From the NCBI GenBank assembly GCA_009869945.1, contig WIXG01000039.1:1-64000 (forward strand): DNA of 64,000 nucleotides, in the 5' to 3' direction. The DNA is from Mesaphorura yosii. Its lineage: Eukaryota; Arthropoda; Collembola; Poduromorpha; Tullbergiidae. Made by a program: the position numbers and the translations under genes. The notes below the pieces were generated by a model. The model had not been told where the DNA came from. It saw only the letters and a list, made by a program, of their open reading frames with translations, and ran no database searches. Position 1 is the stretch's first letter, and each line of letters opens with the position of its first letter. Of the stretch, positions 1 to 14,600 are shown in pieces.

Positions 1-3000
1 CTTTATTTTAACTAGTTGACCAGTAATTTACTGTGAATTCACAAGCATTTGCTAAAGACAAATGATCACACTGAACAGCAAGAACAAAAAACCAAAATCT
101 GTTTTTCGATTTTCAAAGCAGAGCTTTCATGCAAGGAATTATAAACAACAACTGTTTATAAACAAAGAATCATTTTTAAACAACGGCGTGTGGTGTACTA
201 CTGCATAATTAATTCGTATTCGCCGGCGAAATCCCGGCAGAGGGCTGATTGATGAGCTATTTAATTTGTAGGGACAGACTTGAGACAGAGCGTTATGGCG
301 ACTTATCAATGACATAATTTTGAATTTTGCTGGAGTTCTCAAGTTCACAATTTTCAAGCAGTCTTCAAATATCAACAAAATGAATGCAGCTGAGTTATTG
401 TGGTGGGAATTTCAGAAACTAACGAGGCAGACGACAGGAAGCAATTTCCTTAGATGTTGTTAGTCTTCATTATTTCGTCAAATCAGCCAATTTTATCTAC
501 ACGGGCTAGGATGATGGATAAGGTCAAGTGTCTGCCTGTGTCTGCTAGTTGAAAAAGTCGAAGTTGCATTTCACAAAGCCCAAACTCCTCACCAACTTAT
601 TTTCTGGCTGCAGTTGCAATGAAACTAAGATTCTTCATGCTATTCTTGACAGTCCAGCGTTGGACAAACACGCTAATAAAAAATATTATAGACCCGATGC
701 GTCGTACACAAGAGTAGGAGATTAATGCAAGATAACACTAACACTGAGCAACCGCGATGCAAAAAGAAACATGATGAATGAATATTTTGCTGATCATATC
801 TCTCCTGTTTCTGTTTGGTTTCTTGGCTGGCATCAGAATAACGACGCACTGCGCCGGCTGCTGTTGACTACTGTGTTCAAGTTCTTGCAACAATCGCGAT
901 GGTTCATAATCCAGACTTCTTGCCATTGTATTACCAGGTTGCAATTGTATAACTTTTGTTTCAGACCGGCGAAACACAACCTTCTCCATTTCCATTTCGA
1001 TAGCCTCGACAGTGGCTCTCCATTCCAACTTTGGTACGTGCAATCGTGTGCATAAATGATTATGGCACTCTTATGTACACAAACCATCATTGTTGTTACT
1101 GTTTCGGGCAACAATGAAGAATAAGTTTGGGTTGTGAGTATCGAACGATGTAGTATAAGCGAGTTCTGAAGAATTGCCACAAACAAATTGATACCTCTAA
1201 ATTGAAGGGTTGAGCTTGTTCTCACATTTTATCTTTCCACAACAATGAGAACGAAGTATTCTCTCTTAAAAGTTCTGCTGTAAGCTATTTTCGCTAAGCT
1301 GCCTCCAGATTTATAGGATTTCCTGGTTTCGATTTGGGTTGTGGCCACAGAGGGTTAAACGAGGCCGAATTCAGGGTAAAGGTAAGTATTAAAATGACTT
1401 ATGTAACTAAAACTAGCCGCTTGTCCTCTGTTCCCACAATTATGGGGTTTAGTTTATGTTTTTATTACAAGGGTAGCCAGACATTTTATTGCACTTTACT
1501 TCCACTTCCCTTTCTTATTTCGCGTTCGCGGTGAAAGCAGAACAGAACAGCGAACGACAAGCATTGTTAAAATTCAGATACATTTCAACTGGACTTTATG
1601 TCTAACATTTTTCTCAGGAGGCGAATATTTTTGTTGAGATGTGGGAACATTGATCTTTGTCACCTGGTTGGCCAGTTTTGGTATTTGACACTTCAACTGT
1701 ACCCATATCTCATCAATTTTTGATCGCCAATCTGTAAATGAATCTAACAGGTCCCTATTACTTAAGACCCACATATTAAATGTGCTGTGGCATTTTTTGC
1801 CAGTTCTAAAAAGCCTTCCGCTATGAATTTATTAATCTATGAGTTGTTAGCACGCGAGGGGAGGGAATTTGGTAGGCGGGCACGGTGGCGCATCTTGTAC
1901 CAAACCCATTCTTACTTATTTGATTATTATTTTGAAACAAACCTTCTATTAAATTGACCGAGCTCATGTCGTGGACGCGGACCGCGGTCTGCTCGGGTCT
2001 GCACTGACCGAGCTCGGTGCTCAATAAAGTGGTCTGGCTGGTTTTTATTCGAGATATGCATCTCATTATATTATATTGCTACACACAACACTGTATAATT
2101 TATGGCCGTGCCCAAAAGTACAAAACTTGAGAAAAGCGCAGCGCAGCCAACTCAATGCGCACTCCAGACCGACCAGACCAGCCGTCTGTGCAGTTTACCT
2201 TGGCAAATATCTAGTGTGTACTACTTCTTAAGATTAGCTTCAATTTTTATGTAGTTTTTGTTTTCGCAATTAAGGCACCTGTACGATTGCAAGAATGTGC
2301 GGCGGAATAAGATGTAGCCATAAATATTTCTGTTCATTAGCAATTTACACACTGCAATGAACAGCGCAGACTTCGTGAAGCCAAAACAAGGTGCTTTTTT
2401 GCTCCGGCGTTTGAATGAATGAAATAAAAACTTGTTTAGTGTAATTCGCTGCCTTGCCTTGTAGCACGTAGCAACGTAGCTTGCACGTACTGCATTGCAT
2501 TTGCAGTTTGACGCTTCACGAATCACGTCGTCCAGTTCGTGAGACTTGAGAATTGCATAGAAAATACAGCTCACACTCGCAGCTTCGCTTTGTGAAAGCA
2601 CTGTTTCTCTTTTATTAGCACTCTTTCTCTTAAGAAAGGTTGAATTCACTCTGAGACAGGCCGACAAGACTCACGAAAGTATGCAAAATATGTGCCATGT
2701 CGTTGGGTCGGTTGGCCAGTCAGCGACGTTGTGAGCCATTGTAGTGCTTTTAGTACGACGACTTCTTGACTTGCCTGCACGGCTCGCGTTCGCGTTTTAT
2801 GCTGAGATTCTTGTTTTATAATCTGAACATGGCAATATTATTGCATTGCGTTTTTCGTATTTCGTGATTATGACTTTGACTTATACTGCTGCGATATTTC
2901 GTTTTCTTTGCACGGCAAATTCTAATTGAGCCACTTCGGTCGGCCAGAAAATAGACAACGGACTTTTCCTCTTGGCTTCCGTCTAGTTACGTTACTTAGT

Positions 3001-6000
3001 CATGAGGCGAATTCTTAGCGGGAGTGCTTTTCATACGCATGGCACAAAACTAAAGATTTTTGGTCATGCTACACGGATAGACTCTTGCAATATTGATTTC
3101 GTTTAATTTTGCAATCTTCTGCTTGAAGCTTGAGCTGTGTTCTATGTCCCTTGAACCTGACATAGAAATTATTTGCCCTGAAAGAAACCAAGAAGAAGAT
3201 AAGAAGCACTGGACGCTGAGATTTGTCTATAGAAGTGTGGATTCGGATCGTGAATTCATCATGAAAAACTGCGTTTCTGTACGGCAAGTGCGACCGAACT
3301 CTAGAAAATTGCTCACTGTTGCATTTCTCATTCCTACCCGTTTATCATTGTAGTTTGTATTTAGTCGAACAGCACTGTGATAATATTATTTATCATGTCG
3401 TGCCGTGCGTCACCTCGCTCATTTTGGTCGCTTATTCCTTCTAATCATTATGCCTGCCTGCAACGTTGATACGAATTCATATTACATAACAATAACGCCA
3501 TGCCATGAACGCGAACGCAGGTTGCCGCGCTGCCGCTGGTTCCAGAGTTGTAGTATGTTGGGCGCTGAGACAAAATATCTGTACAGTATTTCATTTCTTC
3601 TATTAACTCGCATGCTAGTTTTAGTCGTTAATACTCAATGACCAGTGGTCATGAATAGCTGCTAACGCTAACTATTCAAAAGTTTGGCCAGAAGTGGCCT
3701 TTGGTGGTCGGAGAGCTGCACTGCACGCTTTCCTTAAATAATAACACGCTGCACATAAAGTGATTTAAACACTTGCTGTGGCGAGCACGAGCAGGCGAGC
3801 ATTGCGTTGTATGGTTAAGTGAAAAAGAGTTCATTCTCTTGTTCTCGTGTACGAATGTGCATGTGCTTGGCTTCATTATGTATTTTATTTTATTCCTTTG
3901 TAGGTGCGTTAAGTAAATGACTTTTTCTCATTTAGCTTAGCTCGGCTCTGGAAATCGCTCCTGTTGCCTACTGTTGCCTTCGTTCGTTGTTCGCACTTCA
4001 AGAAGTGGAGTAATAAAAATTCATTTCCATGCAGTGCAGTGGTTCTGTTTACGTTAGGTTCAGCTCAGTTCGAGTTCCGTGCACGCACGAAGTCGAAGCA
4101 GTGCAGTATTTGTTTGGATTCTACTTTCAAATTCACATTAGCAGATAATAACCACATTATCGTAATTACCAACGAATACTTGCATCCATAAACACTCCAT
4201 AAAAGAAGACGAAGACATCAGCATGTGATCATCGGCTACGGCACGGTAATTTCCATATTCTTTGGTTTAATGCTGCAATCGACGGAGTCCTCAACTCGAA
4301 ACCTGAAAAAGTACAGCAAAATAGCAATAGGCTTCTTTTGCAGCGCAGTCTCAATTTTTGTGTATTAATCGAAATAACGATTTTTCCGTAAGCGCTCGCT
4401 TTCTTCAGTATCCTCAAATTTGTGACCGTGTTTCAGTAATTTTAGGCCTTTTAAGTATTTTAAGACTCGCAAGGCATTATTTAATGATCCTTCTTATTTT
4501 TACAACTTAAATGAATTGAAAATTCAGAATCGAAAGCACCTCAACTGCAAATTGACGTGCAAAACAACTACCCGGGGTCGCTGTTGCTGAAAGCTGCCTT
4601 GATGCTTAGCATTTCGTGTGAGTAACTCATCACAAGCGGATATGAGATATTAGAACTAAATACATTTATAAATTATGACTCTTCTGTTCAAAGAGTTTGT
4701 CTTCCTTCCTGTTGAGCAAACTTATAAATTCATTCCAGTCTTTTTTATTTACAGCGTGCACACGCTCATGCTACTGCTGCAACTGAGGATGCTGTGGGAC
4801 ACGTACAAAAGAGACAATTCTCAATTCCCCATAAATTCGACAGGAACTCTCATTTAGAAGAGAAGTATCAAGTACCATGCAATCGTAATCGCAATGGGTC
4901 GGACAACGGACAACAATTCAGTCAGCAGTAGCTACATCAAACTCGCCCTCTACATGATTTTGATTCCGTCGCGGTGGTGCAATCGAAACGCATAAAGAAC
5001 TCTCTTCCGCCAGCGCCATGAAAGATGTGTCACGATCATAATCATCGTCAGGGCTGGACTCATCACTCGTGTCGTGCCTTGTGCCTTGTTGCATCATAAC
5101 AGGTACAATTTCAGTTCTTTATCTGCTTATCACTTCTAAAATGCATTCGTAGCATCGTAACTTTTTATACTGCCATATTTTACTTGTCTGTCAAATCATC
5201 TTTATTCTGATTGCACAAGTTTGTGATAATCTCTCGGGAGCAAGATGGTCGTTCTTTTAAAATATGAAAATACCACACGCACTCATAATTTGATTTTTAT
5301 CAATCGAAAAGGTCAAGTCGAGCCTAGCGAGCAGAAGAATAAGCCATAAATCAGTTGACACCGCAAGTCAAAGGGCAAAGCGACAAAGTGCGGGTGCGGG
5401 ATGATAACGCGTCCATAATTAAGTTTGCCAGCGTACATATGTCATAACTTCTCATTTCAAAATCGAATTTACGTAATCTCCGCCTTCGTATGCCGTGCCG
5501 TAATGCTTCTGTCCGTCAACGTATTAACGCTAGAGTTTTACACACTGCGCAGTGCACCAGTTTTGTTGAGTCATTTTCTCTTCTGGTAAAGCTTGAGACG
5601 GCTGGCTAATCTTTCTCCTGAGTAGTTTGACCTTTAACATGTTGATTATGAGTGCGGGTCTTGTCTTGTTTCGTCCCCATGCGTGCTGTACGCTGTAGTT
5701 TGGCTTATCTTGCAAGGGAGAGAAATATTTCAGTGCTGCGCGCAGCAAAGAAGTTACAGTCGTCAAGTGTCGCCTCGTTCCTGTGTGGTGCATGAAAAAT
5801 ATTTTAAGATGTTATTTGCGCAAGCTCTGGCACAGGCACAGGCACAGAGGTCCGCTTGATTATGACTTCGGTTACGATTAACTTGACAGGTCTTGTGACT
5901 ATGATTGTTGACTGACTCGACTATGCTGTTAGACGACACCAAAAAATCCCTTTGCACCAAGCATGAAGAAGAAATCATATAGACAGCAAATATCAGCCAA

Positions 6001-9000
6001 GCTAAGTTTGCATTCAACTCAGCAGAGCAGCATTTTTTAACATTTCTGTCGATTGTCGAGTAAAAAATCTGTATTCAGTATGTTCAGATTTTGATTTAGG
6101 CAAAAGGGCGCATTGATTAAATGAAAGTGACAAAAGCAAGCAAAGCGGTCGTAAAATTTAGGCACGAAGGGGATGACGCGGGAAGGAGTTAATTTTCGTG
6201 CATATTTTTATTGTATTCGACACCACCACCAGCAGCAGCAGTATTTCGATTTCGACAAGCAGCATTGCTCAAACGCGAACAAAGTCGTCGCGAACGAGAC
6301 GAAGACTCACATTCAGAATAAAATAATAAAAAAAGCTGTTGTGGCTTAACTGTTGCTGGTGACACAACACAAGTGTTTCAATCTTTCAGTTGTTTATACA
6401 ATTACAGGCTTTTATTTGCTGAATACAGAATGTTATGTGACTCGAATCTCGCAAGGCAGCCAAGCACGGGCAGGGAAGATGAACTGGGCTGTGTGTGGAG
6501 AGAAGAGAAAAGTGACTCTTCTATAAAATGATAATTTTTATTATTATTACCAGTGACATTATTAGGAAACGAGAGGAGGAATTAATACTAAACTTCTTCA
6601 GCCACACATTTTTGCAGGCTGTTTGTCGTTCTGGTTAGCTGCTGTAAGGCAGCAAGATGGATGTTGACGACCAGCGCCAGCAATGCAAGCAGCCATACCG
6701 ATTGAAATGCAAGAATTTTACCCGAGCAGAAATGATACGAGTGCATATTTCTTTCTTATACGCTAAGCTGCAGTCGCAGTCGCCTGAATAATTATTAAAT
6801 GATTAAATGTTTGAAATAGTTTCACGTACGCTACTGCCACTTGCATCTTGCATCTTGCATGACACAAGCGTCAAGTATGTCTACCATGTCTTGCCCTTCC
6901 TTCAGAGTTAATCGCAGTCGCAATCGCAAAATCGCCCAACATGCAAACTACAAACTGGAATGCTTGAGTCATCAAGTCGATAGTCGAGTTTAGCAAGAAA
7001 AGTGCAAATCGTGATTTTGCGAAAAATCAATAACGTTTCAGAAGAATTCTCAACTGGAATGCGATTTCGAATTCCATAATTTACTGCAGATTTTTGAGTC
7101 AGGAGTCAGTGCAGTGCGTGTTTTCATCGTCATTTTCGTCAAGTATGTGTCATCCTATCTTTGCCGGTAGGAATTTGAAGTATGCAAGACAAAATGCAAA
7201 TATCAGCGAGGATATCGTCGTATTAACACCTCAAACAGAAATTGATAAAGAAAGCAGTCAAGTTTACTGCAGAGACTCAATAAACTCGTCACCATATCAA
7301 GTGCTTCATATTCAGACCACTTTGCCGATTTCCAGTTCCAGTACATTCCTAGACAGATATGATTATGCAGATAGCAGCAGCAGCCGCGAATGTCGACAGC
7401 CATGACCAAATCGTCGCCCGGGCTTGGAAAGACTGACAGACAATTGACTGGACGTGGACGTGGGCTCTAATGACACGTTTGAGATAAAACGATAGCCATA
7501 AACCAAGCCAACCGCTCGTTCATGGAGAAGGAATGATTGTGCCTATTTCCAGTGGCTATCCACATAAATCACTATACGTAGTGCAAGATAAGAAGATAGG
7601 CAAGGCTGTGATACAAAAATATGACCGCATTTACCTTTCAAAATAATTAATCCGCTTTAAAAACACACTTGAAACTGAATCTAACTTATGTACCAGCAAA
7701 TAACTGATAAGCACTCGGTGCAGGGACACCAACAGAGTTTTAAGTTTATTCGTGAAATATGGGCACTATATTTTAAAGTTTGTTCATTTCGTCTTCTTGA
7801 GTGTCATAATTGCTTTTTTGCAAGGTTCATTCATGAATTCAATACAAACGCATATTTAAAGAGCCGCATTGTTCATTTCCATTTGTGAAGACCACTCCTT
7901 TAAGAATACAAAATATAAGCCATCCTTCTCGACTCAATTGTGGTGTTCGCGCTGATTTACATGCCCGGTTCGCATTTCGCGTACTTGTGTTGTATGAAAC
8001 TCATTGTATTTGAGTAATGATAACAATTAACGTCCAAAAACACACACTGAAGCAATATTTAATTTGATCCTTGCTTGTCTTGTCTGCTCTGCCCACCAAC
8101 ATGTACTTGAATGTGATGCATCAGTGCCAGCGCCAGTGCCACGAGTGAACCGTTCTGGCGAGAGTGTTTCAAAATTTCTCTGGTTTTGTAAGTTGAGACT
8201 CTTTACTCGTTCATTTTGTAGGCCCCGTGAACGTTCACGGAACAGAGTGCGGTCTCTCCGTAAAAACTTGATTATTTCCTATGTATTTGGGCGTTTCATT
8301 GGTGTGGATCTTGGAATTAAGACGTTGAATGCGGCAAATGTAAAAAAAAATGGCTTGTTGGAGAAAGTCAGTGAAGTTAGTAAGAAATTACTCTCGTCAC
8401 AGAATTGTGAATTTAAGTGATCGGCAGTGTTAAATGTTAGCAGAGTTTCTGTACTCATAAAACCGTACCATGACTAATTGATTCGTTAAGCACATTTCCC
8501 GTGAAAATCGTAATAATAGAACCGACATCAAATCCACAGCCCGTGAAATTGCCGCTGACATTTGTCATAACGTCACCACTCCTCTTTTGTACGGTAAGCG
8601 CATTACAAGTGTTAATTTCGAGTCTGTCTCTTCAAATTCGATGTTTGCAACTTAAATTTTACTGGCGTTACTCGCAGGGGTTGAAAGAACGATAAAATTG
8701 CGCTGTATACGACCTTATGTGTGTTCTCCCGTTCGTCGCAGTCTCGCAGTACAAACGCAAATGTGTGCACAAGTTTTTGTAAAAGTTTAGTTGACTTTAG
8801 AAAGAGCTTGTGAATGATCCGGCCATTTGAATATCATCATTACCATTGTAGTTTTCAGTGGTATTCAGTGCACTGCTCAGTTCAATAACAGCAGTAGCAT
8901 TAGTATTTATACTGTCGCTGCCATTGCCGGCCGGCCGAGTTCGGCCAGTTTAGCGTTGTTGCGGTAGTTTGCTGGTTTGGTTTACTTTTCTAAATTCATG

Positions 9001-9890
9001 CGCAGTGCAGCGTAGCTCATCGCAGCGAAGGTACACAAAGTAATCGTTTTATATGGTATCTTTTGGTTAAATGGTAAATGGCATCAGTACAACTTAAAAC
9101 TGTGACTGTTTCACATTTGCATTCGAAAAGTCCATGCGCGAGTTCCATTCCAAGCCCGTCCGATCCAAGTTATTACGTAGGAAAGCATGGCGTCGCTTGG
9201 TACTACTTGTTGCGTTGCAGCGTGGCGTGGATTCGTGGATTCGGTGGCTTGTTTCAGAGTTTCAGAGTACCACGGCAGTAGCAGCCGCAAGGAAGAAAAG
9301 AAGTTAGTTCAAGTCAGTCTGTTCTAATAAACTATTATCATAATCAGAGAATAAGTGAGTGCAAAAGGATCAACTCGTGAAATATAAATGAGGAGTACGC
9401 GAGCGCGAGGGCGAGAGAACAACACAAGAAGTGCTAAGAACTAAGAAGAAGAAGACACCACGATCGAGTAGGAGCAGCAGCCAGGCAGGCAAGCAACAGT
9501 TTCTTCAGCAGGCCAATTTTCACATCACGTACTTGAGTTTAATTCAGTTGAGTTGAAGGATAGGAGTTGGTCAGACAGTCACCAAAGAGCGAGCAGGAGC
9601 ATCATCATCGTCTGCCTCATCACTTGCATGTTATTGCATGCATAATCTCGACACTCGGCGCTTGTGGTGTGTCTTTTTAACAGGCAATTAAACTGTTTAG
9701 CCCACTAATTAGTACCATTCGGAGCACCAAGTGCTTGCTGTTCGTGGTGAGCGTTTGAAGTTGGCAGTCGCAGTCGCGCTGGGTGCTGAAAGCTCAAGAC
9801 CAACGGACCAGAGCGCGTCGCTGCGCTGTCATCGCGTCATGTGGTGCACGGTTCTGGTTCTGATTCGCGAACTCCAGGCACGTGGGAGGG
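1..9890. other. Non-coding block, no supportable gene
   Basis: Nearly 10 kb of low-complexity, intergenic-looking sequence. Open frames here (the longest is 148 codons on the - strand, 2221-2667, without an ATG start) lack a convincing start, splice flanks or recognisable family. At this base composition a few frames of that length are expected by chance in 128 kb of strand. The last 600 bases (about 9290-9890) are purine-rich, have few long open frames and lead straight into the candidate first coding exon at 9897, so they may be its 5'UTR. I see no tRNA, rRNA or transposase here. Confidence 0.5.
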
Positions 9891-9896
9891 TAGAAG

Positions 9897-10101
9897 ATGG
9901 AGTTAACCCCAGTCAGTGCCGACGCCGGGTCGAGTGCATCTGTCGCAGCCAGCAACAGGTTCATCAGGACGAAAGTCACAAAAGAAGACGAAGGTGGATT
10001 TTTGCTGGACAGCCCCGGAAACAATGCTGCAATAGACAAAGAGTTCAAGTCCATCTTACCGGGCAGCATTAGACTATTTTTCATAGCTCTAATACTGTCA
10101 G
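9897..10101 (+). CDS. Candidate first coding exon, 69 codons, gene unknown
   Basis: An ATG in good context (AAGATGG) lies two codons after an in-frame TAG at 9891-9893, so this is a true candidate start. The frame stays open for 68 codons and meets the donor CAG|GTAATA after 10101, in phase 1. The peptide starts MELTPVSADAGSS, has a charged stretch (RTKVTKEDEG) and ends in a hydrophobic run, SIRLFFIALILS, which could be the start of a membrane segment cut by the intron. I do not recognise the family and found no exon continuing it. Two readings are possible: the N-terminus of an unknown membrane protein, or, because phase and final Gly match, a remote alternative N-terminus for EcR. Neither is shown. 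Confidence 0.45.
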
Positions 10102-11375
10102 GTAATAGATGATTTTGAATGCTCTAAAGAAACAACATGACTGACATGCGAACGGAGTTAGTGGCTGAACGTAGTAAGTGCCCAGAATGATCTTTGTATT
10201 TTATGCATCATACTTGTTATGTTATCATACCAGACTGTCAGGTAATGATGTCCTTAGTCCTCTAAAGAATCTACATTGTACGCATTTCATCTTCATCTGA
10301 TTAAGATTTATATCCAAGCTTTCATCGCGTCATTATCACTCCCAAGCCTTCGTCATCATCAATAATTCGTCTGCTGCCGTGCGCCGTGCTGCCTGCCGTC
10401 GGTTCATCCTCATTAAATAGCAATTCTTTCTTTGAACTCGAAAGAAGATGCTTTGAACCTTTAACAATTTTTCGTGCCAGCAGAAACTCATTCATTCGTG
10501 GCTGTGGCGCAGCGCAGCGGCAGCAAAAGTACTCCTGGAAATGAATGCAGATTATTTCGAGATGGTAATGAAAAATATTCTTGGAGACAGGAAGTTTTAT
10601 GTGCTTGTCCCTGTGCTTGGCTTGCATTGTATCCTTCTTTGACAATGGGAGCCGAAGTTTTAGTCTGGTCTTGGAACCTGGAACTGCTGCGTTGCTACAT
10701 CGCAGCCACAGCGTAGAAAACTTGCGCAGTTTTCTGTCTCGACGACAAAAACTTAATTCTTGTCTCCTATTTTTTGTAGTCGTAGTCGTTTCAATTTCTC
10801 TGCTGCTTTGTCAATGCTAAACAGAGATTATCGCGTCTGTACATATTTCTTGTGTCTTGGGCTTGCGCTTGCGTTTTTTGTTGAATTCTGAATTCAGGCA
10901 GGCAGGGAAAAGACGATGAATACGAAGACGGGACAAACAAGACGACGGCGAAGCGATGGAATGGAGACAATACTGAATATGTGAAGTGAGAAGAGCATAT
11001 TTCTGTGAAGTCGCACTCGTGGAAAACGCAGAAGTCAAGAGAACGGTTAATCTCCAAAGTCAGGCAGGCAAGTACTCAAATTCTTTACGACTGCTTTTGA
11101 ATCATTTAAATAAGAAGTTTTATTGTATTTGTGGGTTTGATTTTTTGCCCTCCAAGTGCGATAATGTTGTTTACGTGACTCATTTTTCGGTTGCCATTTA
11201 TACGTTTGCTGATTGCGTGCGACTGCAATGTACGCGACTGGCGACTCCGAAAGCCACAAATACTTCAAATACTACAAAGCCCTCGTTCGGTTTCGGAAAA
11301 GTCAATGCATGAAATTTTTGCAGGTTGTTGTTGTATTTGTACGAATGGAACTCTATTTATAAACTGTCCTTTCAG

Positions 11376-11663
11376 ATTACATCTGAAATATCCACCAACA
11401 AACGAAAATACGCGAAAGCGGGCCGCCGAGCCGAAGAAACTGCACCATGGTCTCATTATCACCGTCACATGTTCGCGTTCGCAATAATGCTAATCTGCTG
11501 TGGAATGATAGAAGGCATGCTCATGCTGCTTGCACCCAGAACCAGGCGAGACCGGGAGGATCGGGTAGCATTATGAGTCAGCGACTCAAGTCGGATTTGA
11601 GGTGGTGGATTATCATAACATGGCGGGACCCAACGACACGACTGCGACAGCGATATCGTCAGA
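11376..11663 (+). CDS. Candidate exon with an ATG and strong splice sites, function unknown
   Basis: A pyrimidine-rich acceptor (CTGTCCTTTCAG, ending 11375) and a consensus donor (AGA|GTAAGTG, after 11663) bound a 288-nt segment. Inside it an ATG in ideal context (CACCATGG) at 11447 follows an in-frame TGA at 11384-11386 and opens 72 codons, ending in phase 1. The peptide is basic and ordinary-looking, with the segment SQRLKSDLRWWIIITW; no family is recognised. It could equally be a 5'UTR exon with a chance frame. It cannot continue the 9897 exon in coding sense: a phase-1 junction gives a TGA within four codons. Confidence 0.3.
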
Positions 11664-14600
11664 GTAAGTGAATTTGCCATTTGCAATGCTCCGTATTATT
11701 AGCCTTGCTAAGAACGTAAGAACTTCTGAGCTTCAGTAGGTCGGCGTGAGTAGCGAGTGCGAGGTAATCTGCAGTACAGTCAAGCGAAGACGAAAAAGAA
11801 ACAAAAATCTTTTGTCTATAGTTTCAAGGAGTCGGAAAGAAAATTATGAAGGAGGAAGCAACCGGCGAACGCATTAAAGAGCTTTCAGGAATTAAGAGAG
11901 AGGTGTAGGAAGGTTATATATTTTATTTTGAGATGCCGGATCACAAACACACAAACGACGACACGGCCCACGATGTAATAATAGCAGCAGTGGTACTGTG
12001 ATTCGGTCTGGAATTTCGGCATGAGTTCAACTATTCACTAATAACTTAACAGGAGAAAAAATGACTCTCAAAACAATTTCCTTGATGTGGCTGCCGTGCA
12101 CGAAGGCAGGCATACAGGTTGCTTCTCGGCTTCTTGTTCACTCTTCCTATTTACAAACATATAAAATATTTTCAATCGCATCCAATCATGCCTGAATTCT
12201 TCATTATCACATGCAGCCGCCAAGCAACGCAGGAGGCAGGAAATTCAGGCACAAGGCGCATTCAGGCTTGAGTCGTCGTAAATAGCAACAATGTTGCCTG
12301 TCTTGTTAACAAAGCGGCTACTGACAAGTTACATGGCAGCGTGGCATTGTTGTGGTAATTCTTCTTTCTTACGCTTACGCTTTGTGTGCGTGCTCACGAG
12401 ACACGAGATCGGAGATCAGCAGTTCAATTGATCGGTTTGTGCATTGCATTACTCTGCGTATGAGATAAAATATGCACTTTGTTTGTAAATGCGAGCCAAG
12501 GCGGCGGTGCAAGCAGAATGAGTTGAAGAATGTCTGAGATCAAGCCTGGAAAGCATGAAACCAAGCCAGCGCAGAGAAATACGAAATCTTTGAGATTCGT
12601 TCTCCAATGATGCATGTATCAATTTTTTATTTTTAAGTTAGTTATTAATGCAAGGCAGGAATCACTTTTCGAGTTAACATTCGCCGTGTACGAACCTGTG
12701 AACGTCTTATAAATGACGTTTGATAAACAATTGTTCCTTGTGTATGTTGTTACTTCGCCTTCTTGAAGTGATATACAACATTTTTGCCTGATCGTGTGTA
12801 ATAACGCATTGCAAGTATAATACAGGTGTCCACTTCATAAATCGTCGCATTTTTTATCTTCTTTCTCTCTGTAAAAAATCTCTGAAAGAAAGAAGTCAGA
12901 TCTTCAGCATTGCAGGCAAAAGATGCTTGCGCGATGCGTGATTGAATTAAGCAAAACCACGGCACAGTGCACAGGTGATCAGTCAGCAGTAGGCTATTAT
13001 CTTGATTGTGCATAAGTGATGCGTAAGATCATCATTGCAATCGCATCGCGGTTGCAGCAACAGCAGTAATGAAGACGAGGACGAGGAATTCCTAATGAAA
13101 CTGCAATGCAATCGCAATCTTAACTACATTCGTAATCTTAACAGCAGTGAGAGAATGCGGCAGAGAAAGAATGCAAATGCGAACGCAGGCACGGCAGTAA
13201 GGCAGCAAAGCAATGGAAACAGAAACTCGTGAGTCCGGTTTTGCGAGAAAACAAGACAACTCAGAATGAGGAGCTTAATAAAACATACACGTACACGTAA
13301 TGCCGTAATGGTACAGTAATCTTTATGAGCTTTATTGCATTAAGTTTAATTGCACAGGTAGTTTTGTTGTGTTGTGGATTATTTGTAAGGAAGAGGCTTG
13401 GTCGGCTTGCATCGCAAGGCGCTTCAGCTGACGGTGTTGAGTTTAATTCAGTGAAAAATAATGCAACTTGATACTTAAAAAGAAATTTTCATCAATAAAG
13501 AATTACCATACGCGGACTAGGATGAGAATGTATGAGATTTTAATACCTGCAATGACAGTTAGAATACAATAACAAACAACGTCACAAACTTGAATCGAGT
13601 GTAGGAATTTGTGACTTTGTGAATTAGCGAATTTGCATGCTTTTTGCGACCTTGGCTATGGATCACAAAAGCAGCGTTAAAATCGGGTTTAGATTTTTCA
13701 TGTAAATGGCAGACTTGACAAATTTAAAGATTTGGGACCCTTTTCACATTCACATTAAAGTTCAACCTGCAACAATGTTGCTGCCCGTCGTTCACAAGAG
13801 AGGAAGGAGAAAAACCGGACTTTAATAGAAATAATATGCAAAGGTGAAGCTGGTTTTGAGTTTTAATGCGTCCTGTCTGCACTTGTTCATTGTGTGTGCA
13901 CAATTATTCTTGTAAATTAGTTGTTTAGTCAGTCCGGCCAACACGAAGACAAAAGACACGACATTGAGATTTTGCTTTATTTATTGACCAGTCTCTCGCC
14001 GTCGTCCATGCTTTTCCTTTGCCTGCTTACCCGAAACCTGAGAAAATGATAATTAAATTGACAATTTTCTGTCTCTTTTTTGTTGCTGTATTTTGTCATT
14101 CATTTTCTTGTCTCCAACAGAGCCAGAGTGGACTTGGGTTTAAACGGTACAGGATGTGAGGATATCAGCATCAGTCGCAGTCTGGGTCATTGAGTTCGAA
14201 GATTCGAAACAACTGAGAACCGAGCCGAGTCTTTTGACGTCCGTTTCGTGTTTCGTGGTCATGGCCATGATGACTGCTCAGGTCAGTCAGTTTATCTCAG
14301 TTCCTGTGCCTGCCAATCATTGCCGAAGTGTCAAGGCAGGAACCCTTCGCCCTTTTTACGGCTAACATACAGGAAACTGAATGTTAGTCATCGCTTTAAT
14401 TAGATCATTTCTGAGAACACGGAAATGCTAATACTTAATACTGACACAAAGCTTCTTATATTTTATAGCACTCAGCACTGAAATCACGACAGGCGACTCC
14501 GCAAACGCGACTTCTTCTGTGGGTCAGGCTAATCATCTTTCCTTCTTTGAAGACAACGACTTGCCATGACTCAGTGTCACGTTGACAGAAGACAGAAGCT

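Noticed and set aside
2221..2667. 148-codon - strand open frame
   Set aside because: No ATG start, no family resemblance, no splice flanks; a few frames this long are expected by chance across both strands.
3093..3353. 86-codon + frame with a charged, protein-like middle (SLEPDIEIICPERNQEED)
   Set aside because: No supported start or splice sites, an open frame also lies opposite, and no family is recognised.
7094..7405. 103-codon Ser-rich + frame
   Set aside because: Opens at TTG rather than ATG, lacks a donor, and the opposite strand is equally open.
8064..8420. 118-codon + frame
   Set aside because: No ATG start and no splice support; composition not convincing.
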